Under the pieces are notes generated by a model, which saw only the letters and a program-made list of their open reading frames with translations, was not told the origin of the DNA and ran no database searches. This document shows positions 24,948 to 34,987 of a stretch of DNA of 64,000 nucleotides, piece by piece (the first letter of the stretch is position 1; every line of letters begins with the position of its first letter). Origin of the DNA: Aulostomus chinensis (taxonomy: Eukaryota; Chordata; Actinopteri; Syngnathiformes; Aulostomidae); contig JBBMOA010000012.1 in assembly GCA_037954235.1 (NCBI GenBank), forward strand, positions 2,096,501 to 2,160,500, given 5' to 3'. A program made the translations under genes and the position numbers.

Positions 24948-26063
24948 TGTGTTGCTGTCCTCCTGTGAATTGTGATTTCACAGCCAAGTGATATAAAGTT
25001 AGTGTTTACAGGCAGAACGCAGGATGAGGTGTTTTACACAGACCCCAGACCAGCCCCAAGACCCTCACACAGCTCATTCATTTATTAAGTCAGGAGTCCA
25101 GGCAAATCTTTGGTGAGATGGTGACATCATTGATGTCCAACTCTAAGCACTTTTAAGTTTCATGGCATAAATGCAGCATAAAGTTTAGGGATGGAAGACT
25201 TTGAATGGCACACTGACATTCTTTAATTGATCAATGTTGATTAGTGACACAAACAAGATTTACTGTCAAAGTTGAGGCTCCAATGACGAGTTCATACAAC
25301 TTGTTGAAACACCGTGACAATAGTCGTGCTGCATTCCAGACAACTCGGAAGTTGAGGGAAAATGAGCTCTGTGTTCAGAAAAATGAAGTGGACGATGTCC
25401 AACATGACATCACTCCCAACATCAGAGATGGCAGACTTTGTTCTGAACAGTGAGAACATCATTGTTCCTCGTGTTTTTGGACCTTTCGTCCTTCCCAACA
25501 CGATGATACAGGAAGACGGGAATGTTCCAGTTTGGAATTCCGACTTCCGAGTCGCCACGAATGCAGCATCAAATCTTAGACATCATACAATATCAGGACT
25601 GAAAACGTTGACTGTGAGCGTCTCCACTTGTCAGTGCTCTGTGGTGCACAGTCACACTGGTGCGTCGTGAGCATCAGCAGAAAGTGGCGGTTGTCATGGA
25701 TATCTGTGCCTGCCTTCAGACCAAAACACATGCAGCTTCTCACACCTGATCTCTGCTCATCAACACTGACACAGAAACAACAAGAAATGGGATTCACAGG
25801 CTTCTCCAGATGTTTTGGACAGAAAAACCCTTCAGAGTGGTTCCATCGTAAACTTGACACCGGCTGGTATTTCGGCGCATCCCTTCTAGTTGTTGCTACT
25901 GTCACCAGTGTCGATTTTGTATACGTGACATCCAGGAAAGCCTCGACAGCTCCAGAGACAGGGAGGCAGCACAGGCCAGCTCGTATCCAATTACAGGCAA
26001 CCTGACTTATTATTCCCAAACCTCCGGTGATTTCAGGCTTCACGGGATTCCTGGCAACATCCC
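24948..26063. other. Spacer between ADAT3 and ALKBH6
   Basis: Contains a MITE-like element (25327-25568) and otherwise no supported gene. TTTATT near 25080 could serve as a distant ALKBH6 poly(A) signal on minus, but this is uncertain. Confidence 0.5.
25327..25568. mobile_element. MITE-like element with imperfect terminal inverted repeats
   Basis: The left end begins TGCTGCATTCCAGACAACTC. The right end, reverse-complemented, begins TGCTGCATTCGTGGCGACTC. Both continue into GGAAGT. The ends are about 33 bp inverted repeats bounding 242 bp without a coding frame. No clear target-site duplication was seen, so the exact borders may be off by a few bases. Confidence 0.7.
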
Positions 26064-26768
26064 TCATTTCCGTCCCAGGATAAGTTTTGTCCTAATGACT
26101 TTGGGCACATGCCGGATGGTCAGTGACACCCTGGTTCCTCGGGTCAGCAACTCCCCCGCCGTGGCTCGGGCAGCGGGCAGGTTCAGCACCTTGTCCGTCA
26201 GAGTGTCCTGCTGGCAGGCCTGGATGCCGTGGAGGAGGTGCTGGTACATGTCCTCCTGCAGGATCAGGAGGCTGCGCGGCCTCACCAGCAGGGAGAACAG
26301 GTACCGGTTCCTCTCTGTCAGAGAGTCGTTCCCCTCCATGCTGCTGACGGGTGTGTAGAAGTCCAGGAGGGTGTGAGAGCCGAGGCTGATGGTGGTGACC
26401 GTGGGGTGGTAAAGAGGACCGTCTTCATGAGGCATGATCCCCTCGCCTCCCTTATACTCATTCACCAACACGTGATTGGCTGTTTCGCCACCAAAGGCAC
26501 CGTAAGAGGAAATCTTCTCGCAGTATCCCTGGAGCCAGTCGGGCATCTTTTCCACCAACATGCCTTTGGGATGTGGCAACCCGCCCCAGTTCTGAAGCCT
26601 CCTCCCTGACAGCTGAGTCCATTTAGGTTTGGGGGACTTGTAGACCTGCTGCAGGAGGAAGGACTCCTCGTCTTCTGATATGAAATCTGGGATGTAATAG
26701 ACTGTAGGCGGGGCGCCTTTTACCATAAACTGCTTCAACTCCTCAGATACACAAGCTGGATGTTCCAT
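26064..26768 (-). CDS. ALKBH6: ALKBH6, AlkB-family 2-oxoglutarate/Fe(II) dioxygenase homologue
   Basis: A single coding exon of 234 residues, matching the family length (human about 238). Predicted jelly-roll dioxygenase acting on nucleic acid; its physiological substrate is not settled in general. Visible marks: PDFISEDEESFLL, PKPKWTQLSGRRLQNWGGLP near residues 47-65, ANHVLVNEY, the iron ligands H114 and D116 in GIMPHEDGPLYHPT, the distal H180 in LLHGI, and the 2-oxoglutarate-binding arginines in TRVSLTIR (R213, R219). The end VIRTKLILGRK fits family C-termini. The start ATG is the first in frame. It shares the strand with ADAT3 and lies head-to-head with OSGEPL1. Confidence 0.96.
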   Translation of the reverse strand: MEHPACVSEELKQFMVKGAPPTVYYIPDFISEDEESFLLQQVYKSPKPKWTQLSGRRLQNWGGLPHPKGMLVEKMPDWLQGYCEKISSYGAFGGETANHVLVNEYKGGEGIMPHEDGPLYHPTVTTISLGSHTLLDFYTPVSSMEGNDSLTERNRYLFSLLVRPRSLLILQEDMYQHLLHGIQACQQDTLTDKVLNLPAARATAGELLTRGTRVSLTIRHVPKVIRTKLILGRK

Positions 26769-27610
26769 GTCTCCTTTAGGAAAGTCAACACGAGATGCTC
26801 GTTAAAACCTAGCTAAAGATAGCTAGCTAGCTAGTCCCACAGCCATGATTGAAGACAACTTTCACTGGAAGTCTCACAGAAACTTAGACAATTTGAGATC
26901 AACGATCTATTTTATGGTGACAGGAAATGGTAAATCAGAATTGCTGCCATCGTCAACTCTCTACTGTCTGATATTGACACATTTCCGACTCAAATCTCGT
27001 TTGTCTTGTTCTTTTCATTTAGCTAGAGAAGCGTGTGTTTGACTAAGAGCGACGTAGCAAATTACGACCAGGCCGCAAACTGCAAACACTCACAAATTAG
27101 CATAGTGTAACACTCAAGTAGCAAAAATAAAATCTACTTTACCTCTACAGACATGGGTACTGTCAGGAATAGAGTAGCAAACTGCCCGGTTGTGAGCGTA
27201 CGAGCTCCACTTGTGTGTGCAGCCAGCTAAAACGTCCCCGAAGCGGAAGAAATGTTCCGCTGCTTAGTTTTCTCTGGAAAAAAAAATAATCATACATTTA
27301 TTTTAGAAATACACGAGTACTATGTTATTTTGTAGGCGTTCACTTTTTTTATAGTGATCTATGACACTATGAGTGTTACATACTTGCTTGTACACGGAAT
27401 GACTTACATGTGACACCGATCAGGAGGAAGACAGACTTGCGCGTGCTGATTTTCTCGGCTGACAGCACTCAGTCGTCGTGCTGTTGAATGTTGTTGGCGG
27501 TTGTTCGAATTCTGCTGGGTTTAGGGCTCATTTCGAATACATCTGGTCGTTAAATTCGAGTAATACTGGAGGGGACGCGGTGTTAGCGTGTCAGCTAGCG
27601 AGCGGAGGTC
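26769..27610. promoter_or_regulatory. Divergent ALKBH6/OSGEPL1 promoter region
   Basis: 842 bp between the two start codons, which face away from each other. It contains a short GCTA repeat (26820-26835) and an AT-rich centre (about 27280-27350). The sequence immediately 5' of OSGEPL1 is moderately GC-rich. ALKBH6 probably has a leader exon here. Core promoter elements are not clear by eye. Confidence 0.4.
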
Positions 27611-30600
27611 ATGCTCCCGGCTCGAATCCTGCGGAGGCTGCCGCGCTTGGGACGGACTCACCGCTGCGGTGGGAGCAGAAGCGCCTCCGGCTCCAGGCTG
27701 GTTCTGGGTATCGAGACCAGCTGTGATGAGACTGGAGCCGCAGTGCTGGACGAGACTGGTGTCATACTGGGAGAGTCGTTACACTCGCAGAAGGAGGTGC
27801 ATCTCAGGTGGGCGGCCGCGGAGGCGCTGGGCTCGAATACGACCCCCAACCCGAGGCTGATCAAATGACCTGTTGTCCCGGGACATGTCCGGTTCTTTTG
27901 TTTTTTTTGTGAGAGCTCTTTATTTTTGTTAAAGCTGGATTAGCGAATATTATTTCGTATTTTTTAGTCATTTCTTTGTCCAGTCAGACTTGAAAAGAGA
28001 GCTGTAATTTTCTCACAGGCCGTTTTTTTCTAACACAGAAGAGACATCGTTTCTGTCGTTATTTCATCCCAGAGATTTTAAAGTTGTAACTTGTCAGAGA
28101 GATACTATTTTAGACATAAGAAAACATGCTAACAGTTTCCTATCCATACTTCAAATTTGCTGTGATAATCAGGCATCTCTGAGTGAACCTGGAGGATCAT
28201 TGAGGGTCTCAGGACCGGCCGTGTGTCCTGGTTTTCAGTACTCAAAGTATGGTCACCCAACCCAACTCTGACTCTCCGTCTCTGGCTTCAACATCAGCGC
28301 GCACTGCTTATTTTGAATAGATATCGCAAGCAGCCAGGTAGGTCTGAGCTGCCAGTGGGGAGGATGGGAGCTGCCCTCCTTCCCTCCTGGTTCCATCCTG
28401 GCAGGACTCATTCTCGGGTCCGGGGCTGGAACCAGGTGGGTCAGCCACACTTGCCGGCTATCGTCAGTGAAAGTTAATTGTTCAAATTCAAAGCAATGAA
28501 AACAGGTTCATTAAATGGAATTTTATTTATATATCAGGAGATTATTGAGGTGAAGTTATGGAAAAGTAAAATTAACCATGATGATAACATAAAACCTACA
28601 TTTTTGGATGGACTGGTGACCCGTCCAGGGTGAACCCAGCCTCTCGCCCAAAGGCTGCTGGGATAGGCTCCACCCACCACCCTTAACAGAATAAGTGGTA
28701 GAAAATGGAGGGAGTGATGGATGGATGGATGGTTACCAGCATGTCTGAGGCTCTTTCACTGAACTGGATGGAGAAGTGAAATTGCTAAATGAAACTGGTG
28801 AGCTGCTCTGGTGTCCCTGTTGTCTGTCCAACCACCAAAACCCCAATCCTCACTCACTTTAGTTCAGTTTCTGTCTGGAGGGACAGGACGAGCAGCTAAA
28901 GCCAGCAAATGTTGATGTTTCCACTCATCAGAAAAGCTGCACATTACTTTCCTTTGGACCAGTCACCCGCTGCAGGTCCTGTGTTGAGGTCTCTGCTTCG
29001 CTGTGTGTGCTGACGCAGGACGGGCGGCATCATCCCCACAGTGGCGCAGCAGCTCCACCGGGAAAACATAGAGCGTGTAGTCCAGGAGGCTTTGACCCAG
29101 AGCGGCGTGGAGCCGAGCCAGCTGTCGGCGGTGGCCACCACGGTGAAGCCGGGCCTGGCCCTGAGCTTGAGCATCGGCGTGGACTTCAGTCGGAGGTTCG
29201 TGAGGCTGTACCACAAGCCCTTTATCCCCATCCACCACATGGAAGCCCACGCCCTGACCGTCAGGATGCTGCAGCCCGCCGCCGCCTTCCCCTTCCTGGT
29301 GCTGCTGGTCTCTGGTGGTCATTCAATTCTCGCCGTAGCTCGAGGGGTCGACGACTTCCTGCATCTGGGTCAGACTCTGGACGAGGCTCCAGGGGATATG
29401 CTGGATAAAGTAGGAGGTCACGTTGTTAACGCTCTGTTTGTGTTCATGAATGCACGCAAAGACCAGATCATGTGGGTTGACAGGTGGCGAGACGTCTGTC
29501 CCTCACCGCACACCCGCGATGCTCCACGCTGAGCGGAGGACAGGCGATAGAGCTCCTGGCTGAGGACGGAGACGGGACACGGTTTCCCTTCAGGACCCCT
29601 ATGGGACAAACTCTGGACTGCTGCTTCTCTTTTGCCGGCCTACGAACTCAAGTTACAAAGACCATCGAGAAGGAAGAGGCAGAGGAAGGTAGGAGGACAC
29701 GCACGTTCCCTCCCGTCCTGGTGACCGGAGCTTTTACCACGTGGTTCCATGTTTAGTAGTTTAATGTGGAGAAACATTACAGCAGAATTGACCTTCTATG
29801 TTTTTTTTTAATAGATTTCAGCGCAAAAGGTGGGTTTTAATAGCTTAATGAGTCAGACTCCAAAACTAAAACTGTCTCTTTAATGAGCAGTCGTCACCAT
29901 CTGCACACAGCTGGACACTGAGGGGTTTTCCCTCACAGTTGTTCCTGGAAATTAATGGCCTTCAAATCCATCCCTCCATGTTCTCCCTCTCCTCCTGTTC
30001 AGGGTGGTGGGGTGGAGCCTATCCCAGCAGCCTTCCCCCTGGACAGGTCACCAGTCCATGGCAGGGCCAACACATATAGACAGACAACCATTGGCTCTCC
30101 CAGCCACACCTACGGTCAATTTAGAGTCTGGATTAACCTGGTCCCTCTTGATGTCTTTGGACTGTGGAGGAAGCTGGAGTACCAGAGAGAACCCAGCAGG
30201 AACAGGGAGAACATGGAGACTCACACAGAAAGACCCCGTGCTCTGATGTCCAGTGACGGGACAGTTGTCCTTTGACTACCACTTCAGCTTGTTTCACTCG
30301 TCTTTTCTGAATGTTTGGGATGTTGTGGTGTAGATAAATGAGACGTCTCCTCCCTCTGCAGGAATCAAACCGGGGACTCTGTTGTCGTGTGTGAATGACA
30401 TCGCTGCTGCCGCTCAGCACACGGTCACCGCTCACCTGGCAAAGCGAACACATCGCGCCATCTTGTTCTGCAAAGCCAACAGCCTGCTGTCATCAAATGA
30501 GCCCACGCTGGTGAGTGAGCCGCTCGTCCGTGTTCCTGAACCTCAGAGCTGCAGTTAGAGTATTGACCTCTGACCCCAGGAGGAGGCATGAGCCTGAGCC

Positions 30601-31746
30601 CTCATCTGGCTCAGACATGGCAAAGTTTGTGGGTCAGAGCTTCTCAAAGTTTTATTTATGGTAATCTCAAGTTCTGTTTCAAAATGTAGAATTAGAAAAC
30701 CCATTAATTGTAAAACGGTCCCCCTGCAGAGTCCACCAGGGGGCCTCAGCCCACACAGACTCACTGAGGTGGGGTGTGTTCAGCCCAAATCTTCCCCCGT
30801 GTCTGCTGAAGGAGAACAGGGGGCTCTTAACCTCTGTGTGGGTGAAAGATTGGGTTTGAGCCTCCAAAACCTCTCTAGCTGTGAGTGGCTGGATCTTTGT
30901 CCCGTCCTGCTGGGATGGAGGGGAAGGTGGGAGTGTGAAGGTTGTGTGGTTCTTCTGAGGCAAACCTCAGCCCGGTACCAACCAACCCTTCCTGGCTGGT
31001 TATAATACAGAGGTCATGAGGGACGACAGTCCAGAGGAGTTTCCCAGCTCGTCAGGGAACAGTTTCAGCCACTACTCCCTGTGACAGGGGTGTAAGGAGT
31101 GATGAGGAGCTGGGCTCAGTGGCTCTGGGGAATGGTGGTCGAACAGCAGCAGACCGGGTCAGGAGGACACGTGCAAAGGTGTTAGTTTCAGTCATTCCTC
31201 AGCAAAACAGGCCACAAAACACCAGCCTCTTCTTTCGTTTGAGGACGTGAACTAAAGCTGAACCCGGTCCCCTCCAGGTTCTGTCTGGAGGACTCGCCAG
31301 CAACCAGTACATCCGCAAGACCATGAGCGTCGTCACGGAGGCGACAGGCCTACGTCTGCTCTGTCCTCCGGTCAAACTCTGCACCGATAATGGAGTGATG
31401 ATCGCCTGGTGCGTATTGCCATGTGACTGTCGGGCATCAGATCAGGTGACTCCACTGAAACATTTTCTTGTTAATGCTGCGTTTGTTGAACCAGGAACGG
31501 CGTGGAGCGTCTGAGGGAGGGGAAGGGGATCCTGCCTCCAGACGTGAACGTGAGCTACGAAGCCAAGTAGGTGGTGGTGGTGGGGGGAGGGGGGGTCTGG
31601 AAGTTAAGTTGAGATGCCACACTGAATCACTGGTGTCGTGTTGCAGGGCGCTGCTGGGCGTTGACATCACGGCAGAGGTGAAGGCGTCAGCCATCCAGCT
31701 ACCACGCATCAGGATGAAGATCCCCAACCGACAGAATCTGAAATAA
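27611..31746 (+). CDS. OSGEPL1: OSGEPL1, mitochondrial tRNA t6A transferase (Qri7/TsaD family)
   Basis: Transfers the threonylcarbamoyl group to A37 of mitochondrial tRNAs. Seven coding exons: 27611-27807, 29019-29409, 29484-29688, 30362-30510, 31278-31408, 31495-31566, 31647-31746. They add up to 414 residues, equal to the human protein. The N-terminal 30 residues are Arg-rich with few acids (MLPARILRRLPRLGRTHR), consistent with mitochondrial import. ASKHA-fold marks follow: VLGIETSCDETGAAV, the metal-binding PIHHMEAHAL (H139, H143), LVSGGHSILA, GDMLDKVARRLSL across exons 2-3, and LCPPVKLCTDNGVMIAWNG at the end of exon 5. Intron 3 carries a repeat B copy. Intron 1 carries another in the opposite orientation. 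Confidence 0.97.
28604..28731 (-). repeat. Interspersed repeat B, copy 1 (inverted, truncated)
   Basis: On the minus strand it reads GTGGAGCCTATCCCAGCAGC, then a CCCTGGAC..GTCACCAGTCCATC segment, matching the 30.0 and 59.1 kb copies. A short GGAT run (about 28716-28731) borders it. This is a family found widely in fish genomes. Lies in OSGEPL1 intron 1. Confidence 0.75.
29984..30240 (+). repeat. Interspersed repeat B, copy 2
   Basis: About 250 bp, over 95% identical by eye to 59092-59348. Shared marks are 'ggagcctatcccagcagcct', 'gtcaccagtccatggcaggg', 'tttggactgtggaggaagct' and 'gggagaacatggagactcac'. Lies in OSGEPL1 intron 3. Confidence 0.9.
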
Positions 31747-31807
31747 TAATTTAATCATTCAGGATAATCCAGTTGACTGTACTGCAGAGCCTCAACATGG
31801 ATTTATT

Positions 31808-31813
31808 AATAAA
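31808..31813 (+). terminator. OSGEPL1: OSGEPL1 poly(A) signal AATAAA
   Basis: AATAAA 62 nt after the stop codon, following ATTTATT; first canonical signal downstream. Confidence 0.75.
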
Positions 31814-31937
31814 TCACTTCCACTCATCTGAGTTCATAATCCAACTGAAGTTACTAATAATTAAGGCCACAAATCAATCACTGATCCCACGCTGCTGTGA
31901 TTCATGTTTGGGAGCACAAGCAATGACGTGACTGTAA

Positions 31938-31938
31938 A

Positions 31939-31976
<38 letters not shown>
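31938..31976. repeat. (GT)n(GA)n compound microsatellite
   Basis: About 10 GT units followed directly by about 8 GA units, a purine/pyrimidine strand-asymmetric block. Confidence 0.95.
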
Positions 31977-32615
31977 TGTCGCCATTCATTCATTCTCTGA
32001 GGCCAGCGATCGCAGTGGTTCTCAATGGTGTTGGGGTGTTTTGGAAGCTCTAGTTCTCTGCGCGGCCGCTAGATGGCGGTGTTGCAGCAGCCTGGCTCCA
32101 GAGCGCAGCTGCAACTCGCCTTTAATCACCGTGCAGACTTGATCTTCCCTCCGCCGAGCAGCTCCAGTCTGGCCGGACCGACGTGGAGGCAGCAGCGTCA
32201 CCCGATCCTCCTGGCGGGGGTCTTTCTCTCCCTCAGTGCCGTCCCAGAGTCTGACGCGCAGCGCGTCTTCCTCCAGGCAGCCATCGGCAACTTGACCGGT
32301 AACTGTGATTCTTCGCCGGCAGTCGGCAGCGAGAACAGGTGCCAAGTTCAGATCGGATGATGCTGGAGGAGGTGTGGGGCGGGCAGGAGAACCACCCCAG
32401 ATGATACCCGGATCGCTCGCGACTTGAACGACCTTGGAACCCTTCGACTGGCTGCGGACGGTTTGCCGGCTGGACTGGAGGGACCCAGCAGGTACGTGGA
32501 GTCCTCAGCCGCGCGACCGTCGCGGTAGCAGCCGGCCAGCAGAGCGGTCGACCGCAGCTGACGTGAGTCCAGCAGCCGGGATGATCCCGCGCTGCAGATC
32601 AGTCCGGCCTGCTGG

Positions 32616-32704
32616 CTTGTTGGCTGCTGCATGTTTGCTTGTTGGCTGCTGCATGTTTGCTTGTTGGCTGCTGCATGTTTGCTTGTTGGCTGCTGCATGT
32701 TTGC
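32616..32704 (+). repeat. 22 bp tandem repeat, 4 copies
   Basis: Unit CTTGTTGGCTGCTGCATGTTTG repeated with an exact 22 bp period (the 'ggctgctgc' core starts at 32622, 32644, 32666, 32688) and almost no divergence, so it is young or homogenised. Confidence 0.95.
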
Positions 32705-32831
32705 TGCCTTATGAAAGAAGCGCATGTCAGGGAGGCTCAGAGCGCTGCTGGGACAGATGGAGCTTACGAAAAAAACCCCATCAGTGCTCTGGAGGGACGC
32801 CGGACAAAATGGGATTGAGTCATAAAACACT

Positions 32832-32874
32832 GAGGGGAGGGGAAGGGACGGGAGGGGAGGGGAGGGGAGGGGTG
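32832..32874 (+). repeat. GGGGA-type G-run, G-quadruplex prone
   Basis: Seven or more runs of 3-4 G separated by one or two bases (gaggggaggggaagggacgg then repeated ggaggg). It lies just before the proposed smAKAP leader region. Confidence 0.85.
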
Positions 32875-33039
32875 ACCCTAAAGAGGTGAGGCCTCCTCAG
32901 CCGCTGTCGCACGGGTCACACGGTCGTCACGGCCGCGGTAAATTTCGTCCTCAATCCCCGCTCGTCCCGCCCAGCTGCTTCTTTCAGGCCGGCTCTGATG
33001 AAACTGACTGACTGAAATCCTCTTCCTCCCCCCGCAGAG

Positions 33040-33108
33040 ATGAGTTCCAGTCAGCGGAGGAGCAGCTTCACCGCCCCGGGATGGAGCTCCTGGCTGCTCG
33101 CCCTCTGA
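33040..33108 (+). other. Upstream open reading frame in the smAKAP leader
   Basis: ATG 2 nt after the predicted leader acceptor opens a 22-codon frame (starts MSSSQRRSSF) that ends 112 nt before the smAKAP ATG. If the leader exon is real this could damp translation. The peptide is not recognised. Confidence 0.35.
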
Positions 33109-33220
33109 ACTCCCCCTGATCAGCGCCGGGTATGGGCGAGAGGCCTCTAGGACGCTCGCTTCCAGGTTCCCCCCGCGCGCCCCCCACCCTGACCCACATC
33201 GATGCTACACCCTCCGGAGG

Positions 33221-33485
33221 ATGGGGTGCGTCAAGTCCAAGAAGAGCGAGTCAGCAGACGTGAACTCCACCGAGAAGGCGGATGGCCGGAGGCCGGGAGG
33301 GGGAGAAGGCCTACCTGGTGCGCTCAGAGGCGGGGTCGGCGGACGGCTCCCCGCAGGTCAACCCGGCGTTGCTGGAGTACGCGCAGAAGCTGTCGGAGGA
33401 GATCATGGCCCGGGCGGTGCAGCAGTGGGTGGAGGTGGACCGCCGCTACAGCGACATCCCCTACATCGAGTGCGACGTTCCGTGA
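33221..33485 (+). CDS. C2orf88: C2orf88/smAKAP, small membrane PKA-RI anchor, with a one-base frame break
   Basis: Lipid-anchored A-kinase anchor at the plasma membrane. The start codes MGCVKSKKSES, with Gly2 for myristoylation and Cys3 for palmitoylation. The C-terminal half codes NPALLEYAQKLSEEIMARAV, the amphipathic RI-binding helix, followed by the family ending YSDIPYIECDVP and a TGA at 33483. The two halves lie in different frames: the first runs from 33221 to about 33300, the second is open from before 33282 to 33485. One surplus base in the G-rich stretch around 33290-33312 explains the break. Length without it would be near 88 residues (human 95). An in-frame ATG for the second half exists at 33282 but would lose the lipid anchor. 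The position between OSGEPL1 and HIBCH supports the identity. Confidence 0.85.
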
Positions 33486-33572
33486 GAGCTGACGGGTCCC
33501 TCTACCTGCGGTCCAGAAGGAGCCGCCACTAACGCGGCTCTGGCCTCCTTCTGGACCGGATTACACGCAGAA

Positions 33573-33592
33573 CCCCCCCCCCCCCCCCCCCC
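33573..33592 (+). repeat. Poly-C tract (20 C)
   Basis: Homopolymer about 90 bp after the smAKAP stop codon. Confidence 0.95.
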
Positions 33593-33978
33593 GTGATTAT
33601 CTGGAGCTTGTGCTTGAAGAGGAATCAAACATTCCTGTCGTCGCTGGAGTTCTAAGGTTTTAATTTGGCCCCCGTCTCTTACTAGAAACCCTCAGTGGAT
33701 GGTGGGGTCCAGGTCCAGGACGAACACATACACACACACACACACCACTCCATGGGGTCCCCGGGGAACTTGCAGCCTCCACCACAAGCAGACCTTAAGC
33801 AGACCGGGGCCTCAAAATGGGCTCGGGGAACGGAACGGAGTCCACTGGCAGCCTGGCGGGACCCTGGACCTCGACCAGGACCATGGCGGAGGACTGACAG
33901 GCTTTGATTTTGTGTCGCGAGCAGGGTGCAAACAGACGTTTGTGTTTAAAACGTTGTCGGCCTGACCGAGGGAACGCG

Positions 33979-34000
33979 CCCCCCCCCCCCCCCCCCCCCC
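33979..34000 (+). repeat. Poly-C tract (22 C)
   Basis: Second and longest C homopolymer on the same strand. Confidence 0.95.
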
Positions 34001-34659
34001 ATGTGAGGAGATGTCCCCCCAGTATTTCGGTCGAGGCTTTCACAAGCATTTCAACACGTCCACACTCATGAGCTTCAAAACGTCCATTAAAAAGCAAGTT
34101 TCAGTTTATTTTTGCTCGTTTTAAGTTCGTGTTTTAGCAAACACCCTTTTTTTGAGCTTGGTTTTATTTTAATACCTGTCACGATTTCAGAATTTCATTT
34201 TAGCAAACTTTCTTTCTCCAGTGAAATTATTTTAATTCAAGAATGTCCTAAATCATGGCCTCTCAGTCAATGGTTCACGTCCCTCCAAACGTGGACCACC
34301 AGCCAGCAGGGAATTATTAAGAGAAACTTGGCAGGAAAAATTGTTTCAATTTGCAACAAAAATTTAGGATTTTTTTTTTTAAATCTAAATTTCAAAACTC
34401 CAAACGCCAGTTTTTGTCTTGTGCTTGAATGTTTGTCAAAGGCTGGGTTTTCCCAGTGAACCCTTTCACCAACAGGGCACCGGTGAGAGGGACGGCTGCA
34501 TGAGTGAGTGGGAATGCTTGTCAACGTCTCAGACACGGCTTGGTTTGGTTTTCCTCCTTCAGTCTCGGTGGTGAATCTGGTTTTGCCAATCTGAAGTCCA
34601 CTTGCCAACAAGTTCATGTGTTTACTGTCAGAAACATGTTTACCAGGAAGTGAGTCACG

Positions 34660-34680
34660 CCCCCCCCCCCCCCCCCCCCC
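34660..34680 (+). repeat. Poly-C tract (21 C)
   Basis: Third C homopolymer on the same strand. Confidence 0.95.
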
Positions 34681-34971
34681 ACGGGCAGTCCCAGTCTGTT
34701 CCAGTCCTGCTGGGCTGGGCGCTACGTCCATCTCCTGTTGTTGTGGGAACGATCCCGTCTGTGGTTGTGGGCGTCTCGCCGTGTAGCGTTGGTGGTTTGG
34801 TTCCAGTCACCTGAGGTCATATTTGCCTTGCCCTCCTCGCACTGGTGGTTACTGAGTAAGACCAACGTTCACACTCAGTGATGGACCTGATGAACGTCCT
34901 GGGTGAGGTGTTTAGCCAGAACTGATGAGGACATTTGATTTGGTCCAGGAGGCCCAGCCCTGATGGGTGGA

Positions 34972-34987
34972 CCCCCCCCCCCCCCCC
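34972..34987 (+). repeat. Poly-C tract (16 C)
   Basis: Fourth C homopolymer. A fifth, 12 C, lies at 36686-36697. Confidence 0.95.

Larger units (their letters stand above)
31747..33220. other. Spacer and probable smAKAP leader exons
   Basis: Starts with the OSGEPL1 3' UTR and a (GT)n(GA)n tract. From about 32050 it becomes CpG-rich, fitting a promoter/leader for the downstream gene. A good acceptor (CCTCCCCCCGCAG) opens a leader exon at 33038. Possible donors for a first exon are GCAG/GTACGT near 32490 and GAG/GTGAGG near 32885. No MSTN-like or other coding exon was seen. Confidence 0.45.

Noticed and set aside
32022..32360. Overlapping open frames of about 100 codons on both strands
   Set aside because: CpG-rich leader-type region where stops are rare; neither product resembles a protein.
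31747..33220. Possible MSTN between OSGEPL1 and C2orf88
   Set aside because: No TGF-beta cystine-knot or propeptide sequence could be found on either strand.
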